64,000 nucleotides of DNA, taken from Scytonema millei VB511283. GTDB taxonomy: Bacteria; Cyanobacteriota; Cyanobacteriia; Cyanobacteriales; Chroococcidiopsidaceae. The notes under the pieces were generated by a model, which saw only the letters and a list, made by a program, of their open reading frames with translations, ran no database searches and was not told the origin of the DNA. How positions within the stretch are numbered: position 1 is the stretch's first letter; each line of letters begins with the position of its first letter. A program made the translations under genes and the position numbers. This document shows positions 39,717 to 48,837 of this stretch, piece by piece. The DNA lies in NCBI RefSeq assembly GCF_000817735.3, contig NZ_JTJC03000002.1, forward strand, positions 814,242 to 878,241. The letters run 5' to 3'.

Positions 39717-39755
39717 AGGGTAAACTCAGGGTGATAGTAGCAGCTTTTATGTCAT

Positions 39756-40241
39756 ATGGATTTAGACCGACAAATTAAAGTCCTGATTGACGAAGCGCCT
39801 CAAGATGGCGTGACTCCGCAAGTTGTTGCTGCTGTCGCTCCCGTATTGGTACTGCTGGCTGGCAGGCTGCGCCATTTAGAATACTATATTTTGCAAAACT
39901 TACATCAAGACTGGGTAGTCACTACGTTAAGCGATCGCGCTAACACGAAAGTGACCAAGCGCGTTATTTATGCTTTCCCCACGCTGGCAGATGTTTCAGC
40001 TGTAGCCGTCTCGGAACAAGACCCGGAGATTGTTGCTTCACCCTTACCCGTCACTCACATATTATTTCAGCTTTTTGCGCTGGAAACTGTAGACAGTATC
40101 ATTTTCTTCGATACCCCAGGAGAGCTAAATCGGGGAACGGAAATTCAACGGGGAGAATTGCAAAAGTTAATCAAGCTGCAAATGCAACCGCGATCGACTC
40201 CTGCTAGTCCTTTCAATCAAATTCCTCCCGATATTGCTTGA
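39756..40241 (+). CDS. Conserved cyanobacterial hypothetical protein
   Basis: A 161-aa soluble protein with an alpha/beta pattern: LVLLAGRLRHLEYYIL, DWVVTTLSDR, KRVIYAFPTLADV, and a C-terminal DSIIFFDTPG strand. No catalytic motif or family was recognised. ATG 39756 is preceded by TTTTATGTCAT and no clear Shine-Dalgarno. The ggt gene follows 49 bp later on the same strand, so co-transcription is possible. Confidence 0.65.
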   Translation: MDLDRQIKVLIDEAPQDGVTPQVVAAVAPVLVLLAGRLRHLEYYILQNLHQDWVVTTLSDRANTKVTKRVIYAFPTLADVSAVAVSEQDPEIVASPLPVTHILFQLFALETVDSIIFFDTPGELNRGTEIQRGELQKLIKLQMQPRSTPASPFNQIPPDIA

Positions 40242-40290
40242 GCGATCCTCGTAGGGTGGTATCCTGCTAACAAGAAGTAGTATTGCGCTG

Positions 40291-42045
40291 ATGAAAGCAA
40301 ATAAATTTTGTCTTTCCTTTAGTTTACTAGCGCTTGTCTTCAGTACAGCCCTATCTCCAACTGTAGGACAAGAGCCAGTTGCACCAGTAATTAGCACCGA
40401 TCGCGCGGTTCGCAAAGTCATACGCACTCAAAAGTATATGGCAGTGGCAGCTCACCCGCTAGCAGCGGCAGCAGGTAGCGATATTCTGCGGCGGGGAGGT
40501 AGTGCTGTTGATGCGGCGATCGCCATTCAAATGGTACTGGGTTTAGTCGAACCGCAGTATTCTGGGATTGGTGGCGGGGCTTTTTTGACTTATTACGATG
40601 CCAAACGCAAACAAGTTCGTACTTATGATGGTCGCGAAACGGCTCCAGCAGCGGCTCGACCAGATCGTTTTCTAAATGCAGATGGCAAACCACTCCAATT
40701 TTACGATGCAGTTGTAGGTGGAAAGTCTGTCGGCGTGCCTGGGGTAGTCAGGATGCTGGAAATGGTACACAAAGCACATGGTAAGTTGCCTTGGCGAGAA
40801 CTATTTCAACCCGCAATTCAACTGGCGCAGCAAGGCTTTCCCATTTCGCCTCTATTGTACGATCGCCTGAGCAAAGAAAAGTATCTACCAAACCTAGAAC
40901 CAGCTCGCAGCTATTTCTATCAAGCAGATGGCACGCCTAAACCTGTGGGGACAATTCTCGTCAATCGTCCTTATGCTGAAGTATTGAGCCGCATTGCTAA
41001 TTTTGGTGCTGATGCCTTTTATCGGGGTGAAATTGCCAGAGACATTGCGAATGCAGTCCAAAAAGCTGCCGTACCAGGAGACTTAACAACTGATGATTTA
41101 GCAACATACCAAGCCAAAGAGCGATCGCCCGTATGTGGAGTTTATCGAGTTTACAAAGTATGCAGCATGGGACCACCTAGTTCTGGCGGTTTAACCGTGT
41201 TGCAAATTCTTGGTATGCTGGAAAACTTCCAATTATCCACCCTCAAGCCAGAATCAACCCAAGCGGTGCATTTATTTGCCGAAGCAGGAAGGCTAGCTTA
41301 TGCCGACAGAGGCTTATACATGGCTGATGCTGATTTCGTTCCCGTACCAGTTAATGAATTAATCGATCCCGAATATTTAAATAATCGCGCCAAGCTGATT
41401 AATCCTCAACGCGCCTTAACCGATGCCGAACCAGGTGAATTGCGATCGCCGCAAAAGTTAGTTTGGGGACAAGATAATGCGATCGAATTTCCCTCAACCA
41501 GCCATACAACGATTGTCGATCGCAACGGTAACTCAGTCTCTATGACCACCAGTATTGAAGATACTTTTGGCTCGAGATTGATGGTACGGGGCTTCTTGCT
41601 CAACAATCAACTCACAGATTTCTCTTTTTCACCCACAACAGCCGATGGAAAAGCGATCGCCAATCGGGTAGAACCGAGAAAGCGCCCCAGAAGTTCGATG
41701 GCTCCCACGATGGTATTCGATCGCCAAGGTAAGCTTGTTATAGCGGTTGGTTCGGCTGGCGGCGCTCGAATTATCAACTACGTCGCGCAAACATTAATTG
41801 CCGTTTTAGACTGGAAATTAGACAGCCAGCAAGCAGTAGCATTACCGCATTATGGCAATCGCGACGGGGCAACGGAACTAGAGACGAATACAAGTCTGGT
41901 TAACCTTCAACAAAGCTTAGAAGCGATCGGTCATACCGTGCAAGTTGTCGAACAAATCAGTGGTTCCCATGCGATCGTCCGTACCGAAAAAGGTCTAGTC
42001 GGTGGAGCCGATCCCCGTCGCGAAGGAATTGTTGCAGGGGAATAA
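40291..42045 (+). CDS. ggt: Gamma-glutamyltranspeptidase
   Basis: A 584-aa exported enzyme that hydrolyses glutathione and transfers gamma-glutamyl groups. An N-terminal signal peptide (residues about 1-26, CLSFSLLALVFSTALS) precedes the mature large subunit. Substrate-binding Arg is in the TYDGRETAP segment. The autocleavage site with catalytic Thr is in PSTSHTTIVD, at the start of the small subunit (about residue 405). GSRLMVRGFLLNNQLTDFS and the PRSSMAPTMVF oxyanion region follow, and GSAGGARIINYVAQT ends the core. It probably acts in the periplasm. The stop is followed at once by STRR DNA. Confidence 0.93.
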   Translation: MKANKFCLSFSLLALVFSTALSPTVGQEPVAPVISTDRAVRKVIRTQKYMAVAAHPLAAAAGSDILRRGGSAVDAAIAIQMVLGLVEPQYSGIGGGAFLTYYDAKRKQVRTYDGRETAPAAARPDRFLNADGKPLQFYDAVVGGKSVGVPGVVRMLEMVHKAHGKLPWRELFQPAIQLAQQGFPISPLLYDRLSKEKYLPNLEPARSYFYQADGTPKPVGTILVNRPYAEVLSRIANFGADAFYRGEIARDIANAVQKAAVPGDLTTDDLATYQAKERSPVCGVYRVYKVCSMGPPSSGGLTVLQILGMLENFQLSTLKPESTQAVHLFAEAGRLAYADRGLYMADADFVPVPVNELIDPEYLNNRAKLINPQRALTDAEPGELRSPQKLVWGQDNAIEFPSTSHTTIVDRNGNSVSMTTSIEDTFGSRLMVRGFLLNNQLTDFSFSPTTADGKAIANRVEPRKRPRSSMAPTMVFDRQGKLVIAVGSAGGARIINYVAQTLIAVLDWKLDSQQAVALPHYGNRDGATELETNTSLVNLQQSLEAIGHTVQVVEQISGSHAIVRTEKGLVGGADPRREGIVAGE

Positions 42046-42195
42046 CAGTTATCAGTTATCAGTTATCAGTTGTCAGTTATCAGTTGTCAGTTATCAGTTA
42101 TCAGTTACCACACCACGCACCACGCAATTACCAACTACCCATTACCAACTACCAACTACCAACTACCAACTACCAACTACCAACTACCCATTACC
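42044..42195. repeat. STRR: CAGTTAT and CCAACTA heptamers
   Basis: About eight CAGTTAT/CAGTTGT units and then about nine CCAACTA units. The far end provides the last codons of the WD40 gene on the other strand. Confidence 0.95.
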
Positions 42196-45100
42196 AATTC
42201 TGTTGCTCCTAAAGCTTTTAATGTAGCGATCGCCGCCTCAGTCAAAGCAGTTACGCCAGCAATATTCATCCCTTCATAGGGTCTTTGCGCTCGTAATATC
42301 TTGAGAGATTTGCCCGTATTTGCATCCCACAGTCTAATCGTCTCATCCTGGCTGCCACTAGCAAGAATTTGTCCGTCGGTACTGAAAGCAACCGACCAAA
42401 TTAAATCGGTGTGTCCCTGGAGGGTATGTCTGCACTCGCCAGTTTTGACATTCCACAACTTGATGCTATAGTCGCTGCTGCCACTTGCTACAGTTTGCCC
42501 GTCAGGGCTGAAGGCAACTGACCAAACTCGGCTTGTATGTCCCTGGAGAGTTTGGTAACATTTTCCGGTTTGCCAATCCCATAACTTGACTGTGTGATCG
42601 CCGCTACCACTTGCCAGAGTTTGTCCGTCAGGACTAAAGGCAACTGCCCATACCCAGTTGTGATGTCCTTGTAAAGTGTCGTAGCACTCTCCAGTTTCAA
42701 TATTCCATAACTTGATTGTGTGGTCGTCGCTACCGCTAGCTAGAAATTTGCCATCTATACTAAAGGCAACTGACCAAACTCGGTTAGTATGCCCTTGCAA
42801 CTTATGCAGAGTTTTCCCGCTGAGAATATCCCATAACCTCACCGTATAGTCATCGCAGCCGCCAGCCAAAATATCGCTATTGGGATGAAAAGCCAGAGAT
42901 CTGACACCACTGTAAGCTTGGATCGTGTTGTAGCGATCGCCTGTCGCAGCATTCCAAAGCCCGATGGTAAAGTCACCGCTACCACTGGCTATGGTTTTCC
43001 CATCGGGGCTAAAGGCAACAGCCCAGACTCTATTACCATGACCGTGTAACGTGCGATCGCACTCTCCCGTTTCAACGTTCCACAATCGCACGGTTTTATC
43101 GTCGCTACCGCTAGCTAGCATTCCGGTTGGATGTGAGGCTAACGGACGGGGATGAAAGGCAACCGACCAGACGCGGCTAGTGTACCCTTGAAGGGTTTTA
43201 ATACATTTCCCATCCGTAACATTCCAGATCTTGATCGTATGGTCGCCGCTACCGCTAGCCAAGGTTTTGCCGTCAGGACTAAAAGCTACAGATCTAATCC
43301 AATTTGTATGTCCCGAAAGCGTGCGACAGCATTCTCCAGTCTGTACGTCCCAGAGTCGAATTGTATAGTCTTCGCTACCGCTAGCTACTATATCTCCCCC
43401 AGCGCTAAAAGCAACCGTTCTAATCCAGTTGGTATGTCCGCATAAAGTGTGCAGACATTCTCCCGTACTGACTTGCCATAACTTCACGGTGCGATCGCTA
43501 CTACTAGCAAGTATCTCGCCATCGGGACTAAAGGCAACTGACCAGACTTGAGTTGTATGTCCCTGCAAGGTTTTAATACACTCTCCCGTGCCGACATTCC
43601 ACCATCGCACGGTACAGTCTACACTACCACTCGCTAAGGTTTTGCCATCGGGACTAAAGGCGACGCTTCTAATCCAGTTCGCATGTCCGTACAAAGTCTG
43701 GCAGCATTCTCCTGTCTGCCAATGCCATAGCTTGACAGTACTATCTTCACTCCCACTAGCTAGAGTTTTGCCATCGGGACTGAACGCAACTGACCAAATG
43801 CGATGCGTATGTGGCAAAATACAACGGCATTCACCGCTACGGGTATCCCACAAACGAATTGTTTTGTCATCGCTGGCACTTGCTAAAACACTACCGTCAG
43901 GACTAAATGCAATCGACCAGATCCAATTCGTATGTCCTTTAAAAGTCAGCAGTTTTTTCCAATCTGTAACTTGCCACAGCCGAATTTCTCCATCAGCATC
44001 GCCTGTTGCTAATAACTTGCCCGTAGGACTAAAAGCTACGGCTGGAGTCACGCTTAAATCTTCGGTAAAAACCGATTTGGCAAGATCGGCACGGGTAAAG
44101 TTGACTTGTTTTAAGTTGCGTCCGGCTAAATATGCCTGCCACACAGCGAGATCGGAAAAATCCCACCCCCGCAGATCGATCTTGAGATGAGTTAGTAGAT
44201 TGAGAATATTTCCTGCTAAATATCCTGGCGATCGCGCCGATCTTTGTCGCCAACTAGTTAGAATTTGCCCTAAGCGATCGACAACACTATTGAGATTTGT
44301 TTGAGCTAAAAGTTTATCGACAATTGGGATGAGAATCAGACGATTTTGTGTATCTCGAATGTAATCTTTCGCTTGCGCTTCAAGAATGGCGTGACTGTTA
44401 AATAAATTAATTTCGCCTGTAACGATTTCCACGCAGAGGCGATCGATAAAGCGATCGATCGCAAAATCCATTACAACTGGTTGTTGAGTAAAGCCTGTAG
44501 CAGTTTTTTCAATCAGCGATCGCTGCCCTAAAGAGCGAAGAGTTTCTGGTAGTTTTTGCTTGGCTTCTAAGGACAAAACATTCTCTCGCAGTGCTGTAAA
44601 AGCGATTGGTTCCCGTTCGATTGCCAGCCAATACATCACTTCTATTTCTAATTTTGATATCCGATACATCTGCCGCTCTAATAAATCGCGGATATCATCA
44701 AAAACTAATGTTCCCGTGCGTAAGGTTGATAAAAATATAGTTAGATTGCTATCAAATAAATCCTGAATTCCCGCAGCTACCATCTTTAAAGCAAGAGGAT
44801 TCCCAGCATAATGCTCGATTAACCTTTGCCATTCCAAATCAGAACCGACAAAATTTCCCTTGGCGCGAAAAATTTCTCGTCCTGCGGCAATATTTAAACC
44901 TTCCAACTGTAGAGAACGTACTGGTAAGGTTTCACCTTCGAGCAAGACCATTTCTTTTGGTTTTTCTCGGCTAGTTAATACTAAACAACTCGTATGACGG
45001 ACTTCTCCAATACGTTGTAATAATTCGCCATAGGCTTGATATCCTTCCCGATATTGCCCTGCATGTTCGCCTCCACGCAGAATACTTTCGACGTTATCTA

Positions 45101-45812
45101 GTACTAACAAACAGCGATGGTGGCGCAAATATTCCAGCAGCATACTGATACAGCGATCGAGTTCTTGGGATAATGTCGCTGCTGTTTCTTGTTGATGAGA
45201 GAGAAATTGAACGATCCCACCGAGTAATTCTGCTAGAGGCGGAGCGTTACGCAAACTGCGCCAAACAATATATTCAAATTCTGATTGTAAGTTTTCTGCT
45301 AGGGCGATCGATAAGGCAGTTTTTCCCATGCCACCCATACCCAATACTGCCACTAAACGACAGAGATCGTTCTCAATCCACTGTCCTAAAGTAGCTAGCT
45401 CCTCACTCCGCCCGTAAAATGTTACTACATCTACCGCTTCGCCCCAGTCTATATAAGGTGTTGTTGGTTGTTGGTTGACGGTGACTAGTGGCTGGTTATC
45501 GCTCCTCTGCTCCCCCAACTCTCTTTTTCCCTGCTCCCTGCTCCCTGCTCCCTGCTCCCTAACTTCTGAAGCTCGCCGCCGCAAGACAGCACGAAAGTTA
45601 CTTTTCGTGACTTCTTCTGAGAGAGCTTTAGAAAGCAACTTCCATAGCTTAGAACCTACATCTTTAATGTAATTAGCATCGTAGTCAGAGCTTTCGGCGA
45701 TTTCGGGATATGTCTGACCTTCCCAGGCTTTGCGAAAGACGAGTTCCTGAATGTCGTTGAGTCCCCGATCGAGAAATGCATCTAGAATTACTAGTGCTTC
45801 GTCAACGTTCAT
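42177..45812 (-). CDS. STAND protein: vMAP-type HTH, NB-ARC, 14 WD40 repeats
   Basis: A 1211-aa protein. The first about 80 residues (PEIAESSDYDANYIKDVGSK) are the same HTH-like domain as in the gene at 36199. An STRR-encoded linker follows (SEVREQGAGSREQGKRELG). The NB-ARC ATPase (about 140-400) has Walker A AVLGMGGMGKTALS, Walker B CLLVLDNVESIL and CLVLTSREKP. Fourteen WD40 repeats (about 585-1180), mostly VWSVAFSPDG...LASGS-D-T-KLW, predict two seven-bladed propellers. Repeat 8 has a short HPRPLASHPTG insertion. The final residues LVMGSW are encoded by STRR. Such proteins are signalling or self/non-self recognition candidates; the ligand is unknown. Confidence 0.9.
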   Translation of the reverse strand: MNVDEALVILDAFLDRGLNDIQELVFRKAWEGQTYPEIAESSDYDANYIKDVGSKLWKLLSKALSEEVTKSNFRAVLRRRASEVREQGAGSREQGKRELGEQRSDNQPLVTVNQQPTTPYIDWGEAVDVVTFYGRSEELATLGQWIENDLCRLVAVLGMGGMGKTALSIALAENLQSEFEYIVWRSLRNAPPLAELLGGIVQFLSHQQETAATLSQELDRCISMLLEYLRHHRCLLVLDNVESILRGGEHAGQYREGYQAYGELLQRIGEVRHTSCLVLTSREKPKEMVLLEGETLPVRSLQLEGLNIAAGREIFRAKGNFVGSDLEWQRLIEHYAGNPLALKMVAAGIQDLFDSNLTIFLSTLRTGTLVFDDIRDLLERQMYRISKLEIEVMYWLAIEREPIAFTALRENVLSLEAKQKLPETLRSLGQRSLIEKTATGFTQQPVVMDFAIDRFIDRLCVEIVTGEINLFNSHAILEAQAKDYIRDTQNRLILIPIVDKLLAQTNLNSVVDRLGQILTSWRQRSARSPGYLAGNILNLLTHLKIDLRGWDFSDLAVWQAYLAGRNLKQVNFTRADLAKSVFTEDLSVTPAVAFSPTGKLLATGDADGEIRLWQVTDWKKLLTFKGHTNWIWSIAFSPDGSVLASASDDKTIRLWDTRSGECRCILPHTHRIWSVAFSPDGKTLASGSEDSTVKLWHWQTGECCQTLYGHANWIRSVAFSPDGKTLASGSVDCTVRWWNVGTGECIKTLQGHTTQVWSVAFSPDGEILASSSDRTVKLWQVSTGECLHTLCGHTNWIRTVAFSAGGDIVASGSEDYTIRLWDVQTGECCRTLSGHTNWIRSVAFSPDGKTLASGSGDHTIKIWNVTDGKCIKTLQGYTSRVWSVAFHPRPLASHPTGMLASGSDDKTVRLWNVETGECDRTLHGHGNRVWAVAFSPDGKTIASGSGDFTIGLWNAATGDRYNTIQAYSGVRSLAFHPNSDILAGGCDDYTVRLWDILSGKTLHKLQGHTNRVWSVAFSIDGKFLASGSDDHTIKLWNIETGECYDTLQGHHNWVWAVAFSPDGQTLASGSGDHTVKLWDWQTGKCYQTLQGHTSRVWSVAFSPDGQTVASGSSDYSIKLWNVKTGECRHTLQGHTDLIWSVAFSTDGQILASGSQDETIRLWDANTGKSLKILRAQRPYEGMNIAGVTALTEAAIATLKALGATELVMGSW
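45480..45562. repeat. In-frame STRR in WD40 STAND gene linker
   Basis: CCCTGCT heptamers (four or more) plus flanking GTGACTA/GTGGCTG-type units encode a Gln/Gly/Arg/Glu-rich linker between the HTH-like and NB-ARC domains. Confidence 0.85.
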
Positions 45813-46281
45813 TTTTTAACAAAAATTTGTTCTTTGATGATTTTGACTGTTCTAAGCTAAGTTTGTTTTTTTTCGCTGGTTTGTATTTATTTTTTTGTGT
45901 TTCCCTATTAAGTTACACTAGAAATCAGTCGCAAATCCCCCATATACTTAAAAGTTCAAAATTCTATATATTTTAATTTTATCTTAATAAATTAAGCCTT
46001 TTCTAAATCAGTTATCAGTTATCAGTTATCAGTTATCATTAACCTCTTGCCACGCACCACGCATCACGCACCACGCACCAAGTAAATCTGACTTTTTCAG
46101 ACGATTCATGACTTCTCGATTGAGACAATTGAGATGGTGTGGATAACTTCTGACTTTTTCAGGCTGTAAAAAATAAGAGCTTCATTTAATTTGAAATTAA
46201 GGATGACATCAAGCTAAACCCGAGCGGCATTAAGGTTATAGCTTTTAGCCTTAATCCTTCATCTTTTCGATTAATTTCAGC
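45813..46281. other. Gene-free AT-rich interval
   Basis: 469 bp between divergent genes. The first 190 bp are very AT-rich and should hold the promoter of the WD40 STAND gene. Near 46008-46085 are CAGTTAT and CACCACG/CATCACG heptamers. A direct repeat TCTGACTTTTTCAG occurs at about 46087 and 46149. I found no gene or RNA. Confidence 0.6.
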
Positions 46282-46683
46282 ATGGAATTTCGATCCAGTA
46301 TGGCAGCTATTACCCAAACAGAGATTATCAGAAGTTTGATCGGTTTGTTCGAGGCAATGGATGTAGAGAGTGCCATGACTTATTTTACTGAAGATGCCCT
46401 ATATCGATTTGGCAATCATTCCCCGGCAGTGGGGAAAGCCGCGATCGCATCCGTAATCGAAGCAAATCAGTTCAGTCGGATCGCACGAACTTCTTTTGAG
46501 ATCAATGAAATTTGGGAAATTGACGATGCTGTGATCTGCCAAATGGAAACAACTCATACGTGCGATCGTAGCAAAGCGATCGCAATACCATGCGCGATCG
46601 TCTTTCGCATGGAAGACGATCTCGTGCGAGAAATGCGCGTCTACATTGACGCTTCTCCCTTAAATAGAAAATGTGAGGGATAG
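46282..46683 (+). CDS. SnoaL-like (NTF2-fold) protein
   Basis: A 133-aa soluble protein. The pattern IIRSLIGLFEAMDVESAMTYFTEDALYRFGNHSPAVGKAAI, with later VICQMETTHT and IVFRMEDDLVREMRVYIDASPL, is that of NTF2-fold SnoaL-like proteins, a cone-shaped ligand pocket used by isomerases, cyclases and binding proteins. The substrate is unknown. ATG 46282 or the ATG eight codons later could be used. No operon partner is nearby. Confidence 0.75.
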   Translation: MEFRSSMAAITQTEIIRSLIGLFEAMDVESAMTYFTEDALYRFGNHSPAVGKAAIASVIEANQFSRIARTSFEINEIWEIDDAVICQMETTHTCDRSKAIAIPCAIVFRMEDDLVREMRVYIDASPLNRKCEG

Positions 46684-46837
46684 GGGAAAGAGCAAGTCAA
46701 AATTCAAAAGTCAAAATTCAAAAGTCAAAATTAGAGTGCGTACCACGTACCAATCTCTTGCCAAGAACCGATAACTAATAAATTTGTTGTTGCATGTAAC
46801 GCAATACAGTTCAGTTAAAAGCAATCGATCCTCGGAG

Positions 46838-46906
46838 ATCCCCCCAACCCCCCTTAGAAAGGGGGGCTACGACTCCCCCCTTTTTAAGGGGGGCGAGGGG
46901 GGATCG
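46838..46906. repeat. GATCCCCCCAACCCCCC palindromic element
   Basis: GATCCCCCCAACCCCCC opens and GGGGGGCGAGGGGGGATC closes the element. The inner AGAAAGGGGGGCTA and CTCCCCCCTTTTTAAG also pair. It is a nearly complete long palindrome, related to the copies at 31671 and 36058. Confidence 0.85.
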
Positions 46907-46954
46907 TCTTATCTGAACCGTATTGGCATGTAACGTCTCTACACTGATAACTGG

Positions 46955-47608
46955 TCACTGATAACTGGTCACTGATAACTGGTCACTGCTCCCTGCTCCC
47001 TGCTCCCTTTTCGGGTGACTTAATTCATGGAGAGATTTGAGTTCAGCAAGCAGGCTGGTATAAGCATCGAATTTGCCGCGTTGCAAATACATTTGAGCAA
47101 CCGTGCGTAAATCTTCTGCTACACCTACCATGTCACCTAATTTATAACGCACGAGACACCGACAGTGATAAGCACTTGGGTCTTTAGGATCGATGCGAAT
47201 AGCACGGTCAAAATCAGCGATCGCACCGTGATAGTCTTCGAGCTTGGAAAGCGTAAAACCTCGGTTGTAATAGGCGATCGCCGAATCTGGATTTAGCGAT
47301 AAAGCGCGATCGAAATCCTTTAATGCATCTTGGCGATCGCCCCTAGCAGCCAGCGCTAAACCGCGATTAGCATAGGCTGTAGCGTTGTCGGGTTGGAGCA
47401 AAATAACCTGAGAAAAATTTGCGATCGCAGCTCGATATTTTCCCACTAGCGTTTGATATACTCCTTGTTTGAATAAGTCTTCTACCGATCGAAATTTAGT
47501 TTGATGGTTATGCATCTCCAAAGTATTCGCTGCTGGCTGAGCCTGAGCGTTTAACGGAAACAGCAAAACCGCAAATGTCACGCAGCAGATGAAAATAACT
47601 CGATACAT
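46955..47608 (-). CDS. Secreted TPR protein
   Basis: A protein of about 217 aa. A signal peptide (MYRVIFICCVTFAVLLFPLNAQA) starts at ATG 47608. Four tandem TPRs follow (about 50-165), with typical units such as NATAYANRGLALAARGDRQD and SAIAYYNRGFTLSKLEDYHG. It probably works as a periplasmic or lumenal scaffold. The frame is open upstream to 47674 through STRR DNA. The C-terminal end (REQGAGSSDQLSVTSYQ) is also read from STRR, so the natural terminus may have been replaced. It lies downstream of petJ on the same strand. Confidence 0.8.
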   Translation of the reverse strand: MYRVIFICCVTFAVLLFPLNAQAQPAANTLEMHNHQTKFRSVEDLFKQGVYQTLVGKYRAAIANFSQVILLQPDNATAYANRGLALAARGDRQDALKDFDRALSLNPDSAIAYYNRGFTLSKLEDYHGAIADFDRAIRIDPKDPSAYHCRCLVRYKLGDMVGVAEDLRTVAQMYLQRGKFDAYTSLLAELKSLHELSHPKREQGAGSSDQLSVTSYQ

Positions 47609-47654
47609 AGCTAGTGAGGGGAGAGCTGAGGGAGCGATCGGGAGCTGAGGGGTA

Positions 47655-47734
47655 GAGGAGAAATGACTAGTCACTAGTCACTAGTCACTGACAACTGAAT
47701 AACTGACAACTGATAACTGACAACTGACAACTGA
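47655..47734. repeat. STRR: TAGTCAC and TGACAAC heptamers
   Basis: TAGTCAC units and then TGACAAC/TGATAAC units between the TPR gene and petJ. Confidence 0.9.
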
Positions 47735-47736
47735 TT

Positions 47737-48072
47737 TCAGCTCCATCCTTTTTCGGATTTTTCCAGCACGTAAGAGGCGACATCCTCAATCTGCTGGGCA
47801 TTTAATTTTCCTTTGAAGGCAGGCATGGCATTTTTACCATTGGTGACTTGGTTGATAATTGCTTCTAGGGAATTCATACTATATTTTTCTAAAGCATCTT
47901 TCTGTAGCGTTTTTGTCGCCATCACCACATTTCTCCCTCCCATGTGACAAGCAGCGCAGTTACTGTTAAACACTTTGGCTCCATTGGCTATGTCTGCTGC
48001 TAGAGCTGCACTGGGAAAAATTAGAGTACAGATAGCAACAACCAATAGCAAAGCTAACGCGATCGTTCGCAT
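47737..48072 (-). CDS. petJ: Cytochrome c6
   Basis: A 111-aa lumenal c-type cytochrome that carries electrons from cytochrome b6f to photosystem I, used mainly when copper is scarce. An N-terminal signal peptide ([20 protein letters not shown], ending ALAAD) precedes a mature domain of about 86 residues. Heme attachment is CAACH, and the axial Met is in NAMPAFKG. The C-terminus [10 protein letters not shown] is typical of c6. ATG 48072 has AAGGAG eight bases upstream. It is divergent from a BlaI-type repressor and an M56 peptidase, the arrangement expected for PetRP control. Confidence 0.95.
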   Translation of the reverse strand: MRTIALALLLVVAICTLIFPSAALAADIANGAKVFNSNCAACHMGGRNVVMATKTLQKDALEKYSMNSLEAIINQVTNGKNAMPAFKGKLNAQQIEDVASYVLEKSEKGWS

Positions 48073-48120
48073 TCTTTCAATCTCCTTCTTTAGCAAAATA
48101 GGCTCGGCGGATTAATTCAG

Positions 48121-48146
48121 CTAAGATGTCGAACTAAGATGTCGAA
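48121..48146. repeat. Tandem 13-bp repeat in petJ upstream region
   Basis: CTAAGATGTCGAA occurs twice in direct tandem, 49-74 bp upstream of the petJ start codon. The GATGTC core matches one half of the dyad at 48256. Confidence 0.6.
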
Positions 48147-48255
48147 AAAGGGTGGAGGTCTTCCACCCCAGAATCAAGGACTTTTTGACCCTTCGTATAA
48201 AAGCAGGCTGGAATCGAACACTTAGCTTAGTCTGCCTTCTGGATGACAGTCAAAA

Positions 48256-48266
48256 GACAAGATGTC
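48256..48266. promoter_or_regulatory. Candidate PetR operator (GAC-N5-GTC dyad)
   Basis: GACAAGATGTC is a perfect GACN5GTC dyad between the divergent petJ and BlaI-type repressor genes, and its half-site GATGTC is repeated at 48126 and 48139. My recollection is that Synechocystis PetR uses a site of this form; that should be checked. BlaI-family repressors bind such short dyads as dimers. Confidence 0.45.
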
Positions 48267-48417
48267 AAACTTTCACAAAAAATATCGCGCGAGATAACTC
48301 TGACGGTGTAACCTGGAAAGCAGTAACCAGTTGTCAGCTATCAGTTATCAGTTATCAGTTATCAGTGACCGTTATCAGTAATTTTTGACTTTTACCTTTT
48401 GACTTTTGACTTAGCTT

Positions 48418-48837
48418 ATGTCCCCGCTGCCTAATTACCGTCCCAAACAGCTATCTCTTGGTCCATTAGAGACAGAGATTTTAAATATCGTCTGGGAACT
48501 CGATCGCGTGACTGTCAAGGACGTACACGATCGCATTCTTGCCGATCCCGACCGAGAGTTAGCCTATACTTCTGTCACGACTGTACTGCGCCGCTTGACG
48601 GAAAAAGGCTGGTTGGCTTGCGATAAACAAGAACGAGTTTTTTATTGGCGACCGTTGGTAACGAAAGAACAAGCGCAAGTGATAGAGGCGCATGAAAAGC
48701 TACATCGCTTTTTGGCGGTTGGCAACCCTGATGTTGTGGCTGCCTTTGCCGATAGCCTCGATCGCACTAGTTTAGAACAGCTCGACGCGATCGCGAAACG
48801 CATTCAAGCCGCACGCCAACAACGGGAGGAGAAGTAA
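48418..48837 (+). CDS. petR: BlaI/MecI-family repressor, PetR-like
   Basis: A 139-aa winged-helix repressor. LGPLETEILNIVWELDRVTVKDVHDRI and YTSVTTVLRRLTEKGWLACDK form the BlaI/MecI DNA-binding domain, and the C-terminal helices provide dimerisation. In Synechocystis the BlaI-type PetR represses petJ and activates petE, and is cleaved through the membrane protease PetP when copper is present. The adjacent M56 peptidase (1-bp overlap) and divergent petJ make this assignment strong. STRR DNA (CAGTTAT, TTTTGAC) lies directly upstream of ATG 48418, so the promoter is either within it or upstream of it. Confidence 0.85.
   Translation: MSPLPNYRPKQLSLGPLETEILNIVWELDRVTVKDVHDRILADPDRELAYTSVTTVLRRLTEKGWLACDKQERVFYWRPLVTKEQAQVIEAHEKLHRFLAVGNPDVVAAFADSLDRTSLEQLDAIAKRIQAARQQREEK

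Noticed and set aside
43588-44190. 200-aa forward frame within the WD40 gene
   Set aside because: It is a repetitive shadow of the WD40 repeats on the other strand.
48152-48388. 78-aa forward frame upstream of the petR-like gene
   Set aside because: It ends in STRR ([12 protein letters not shown]), has no family, and lies over the regulatory gap of petJ.
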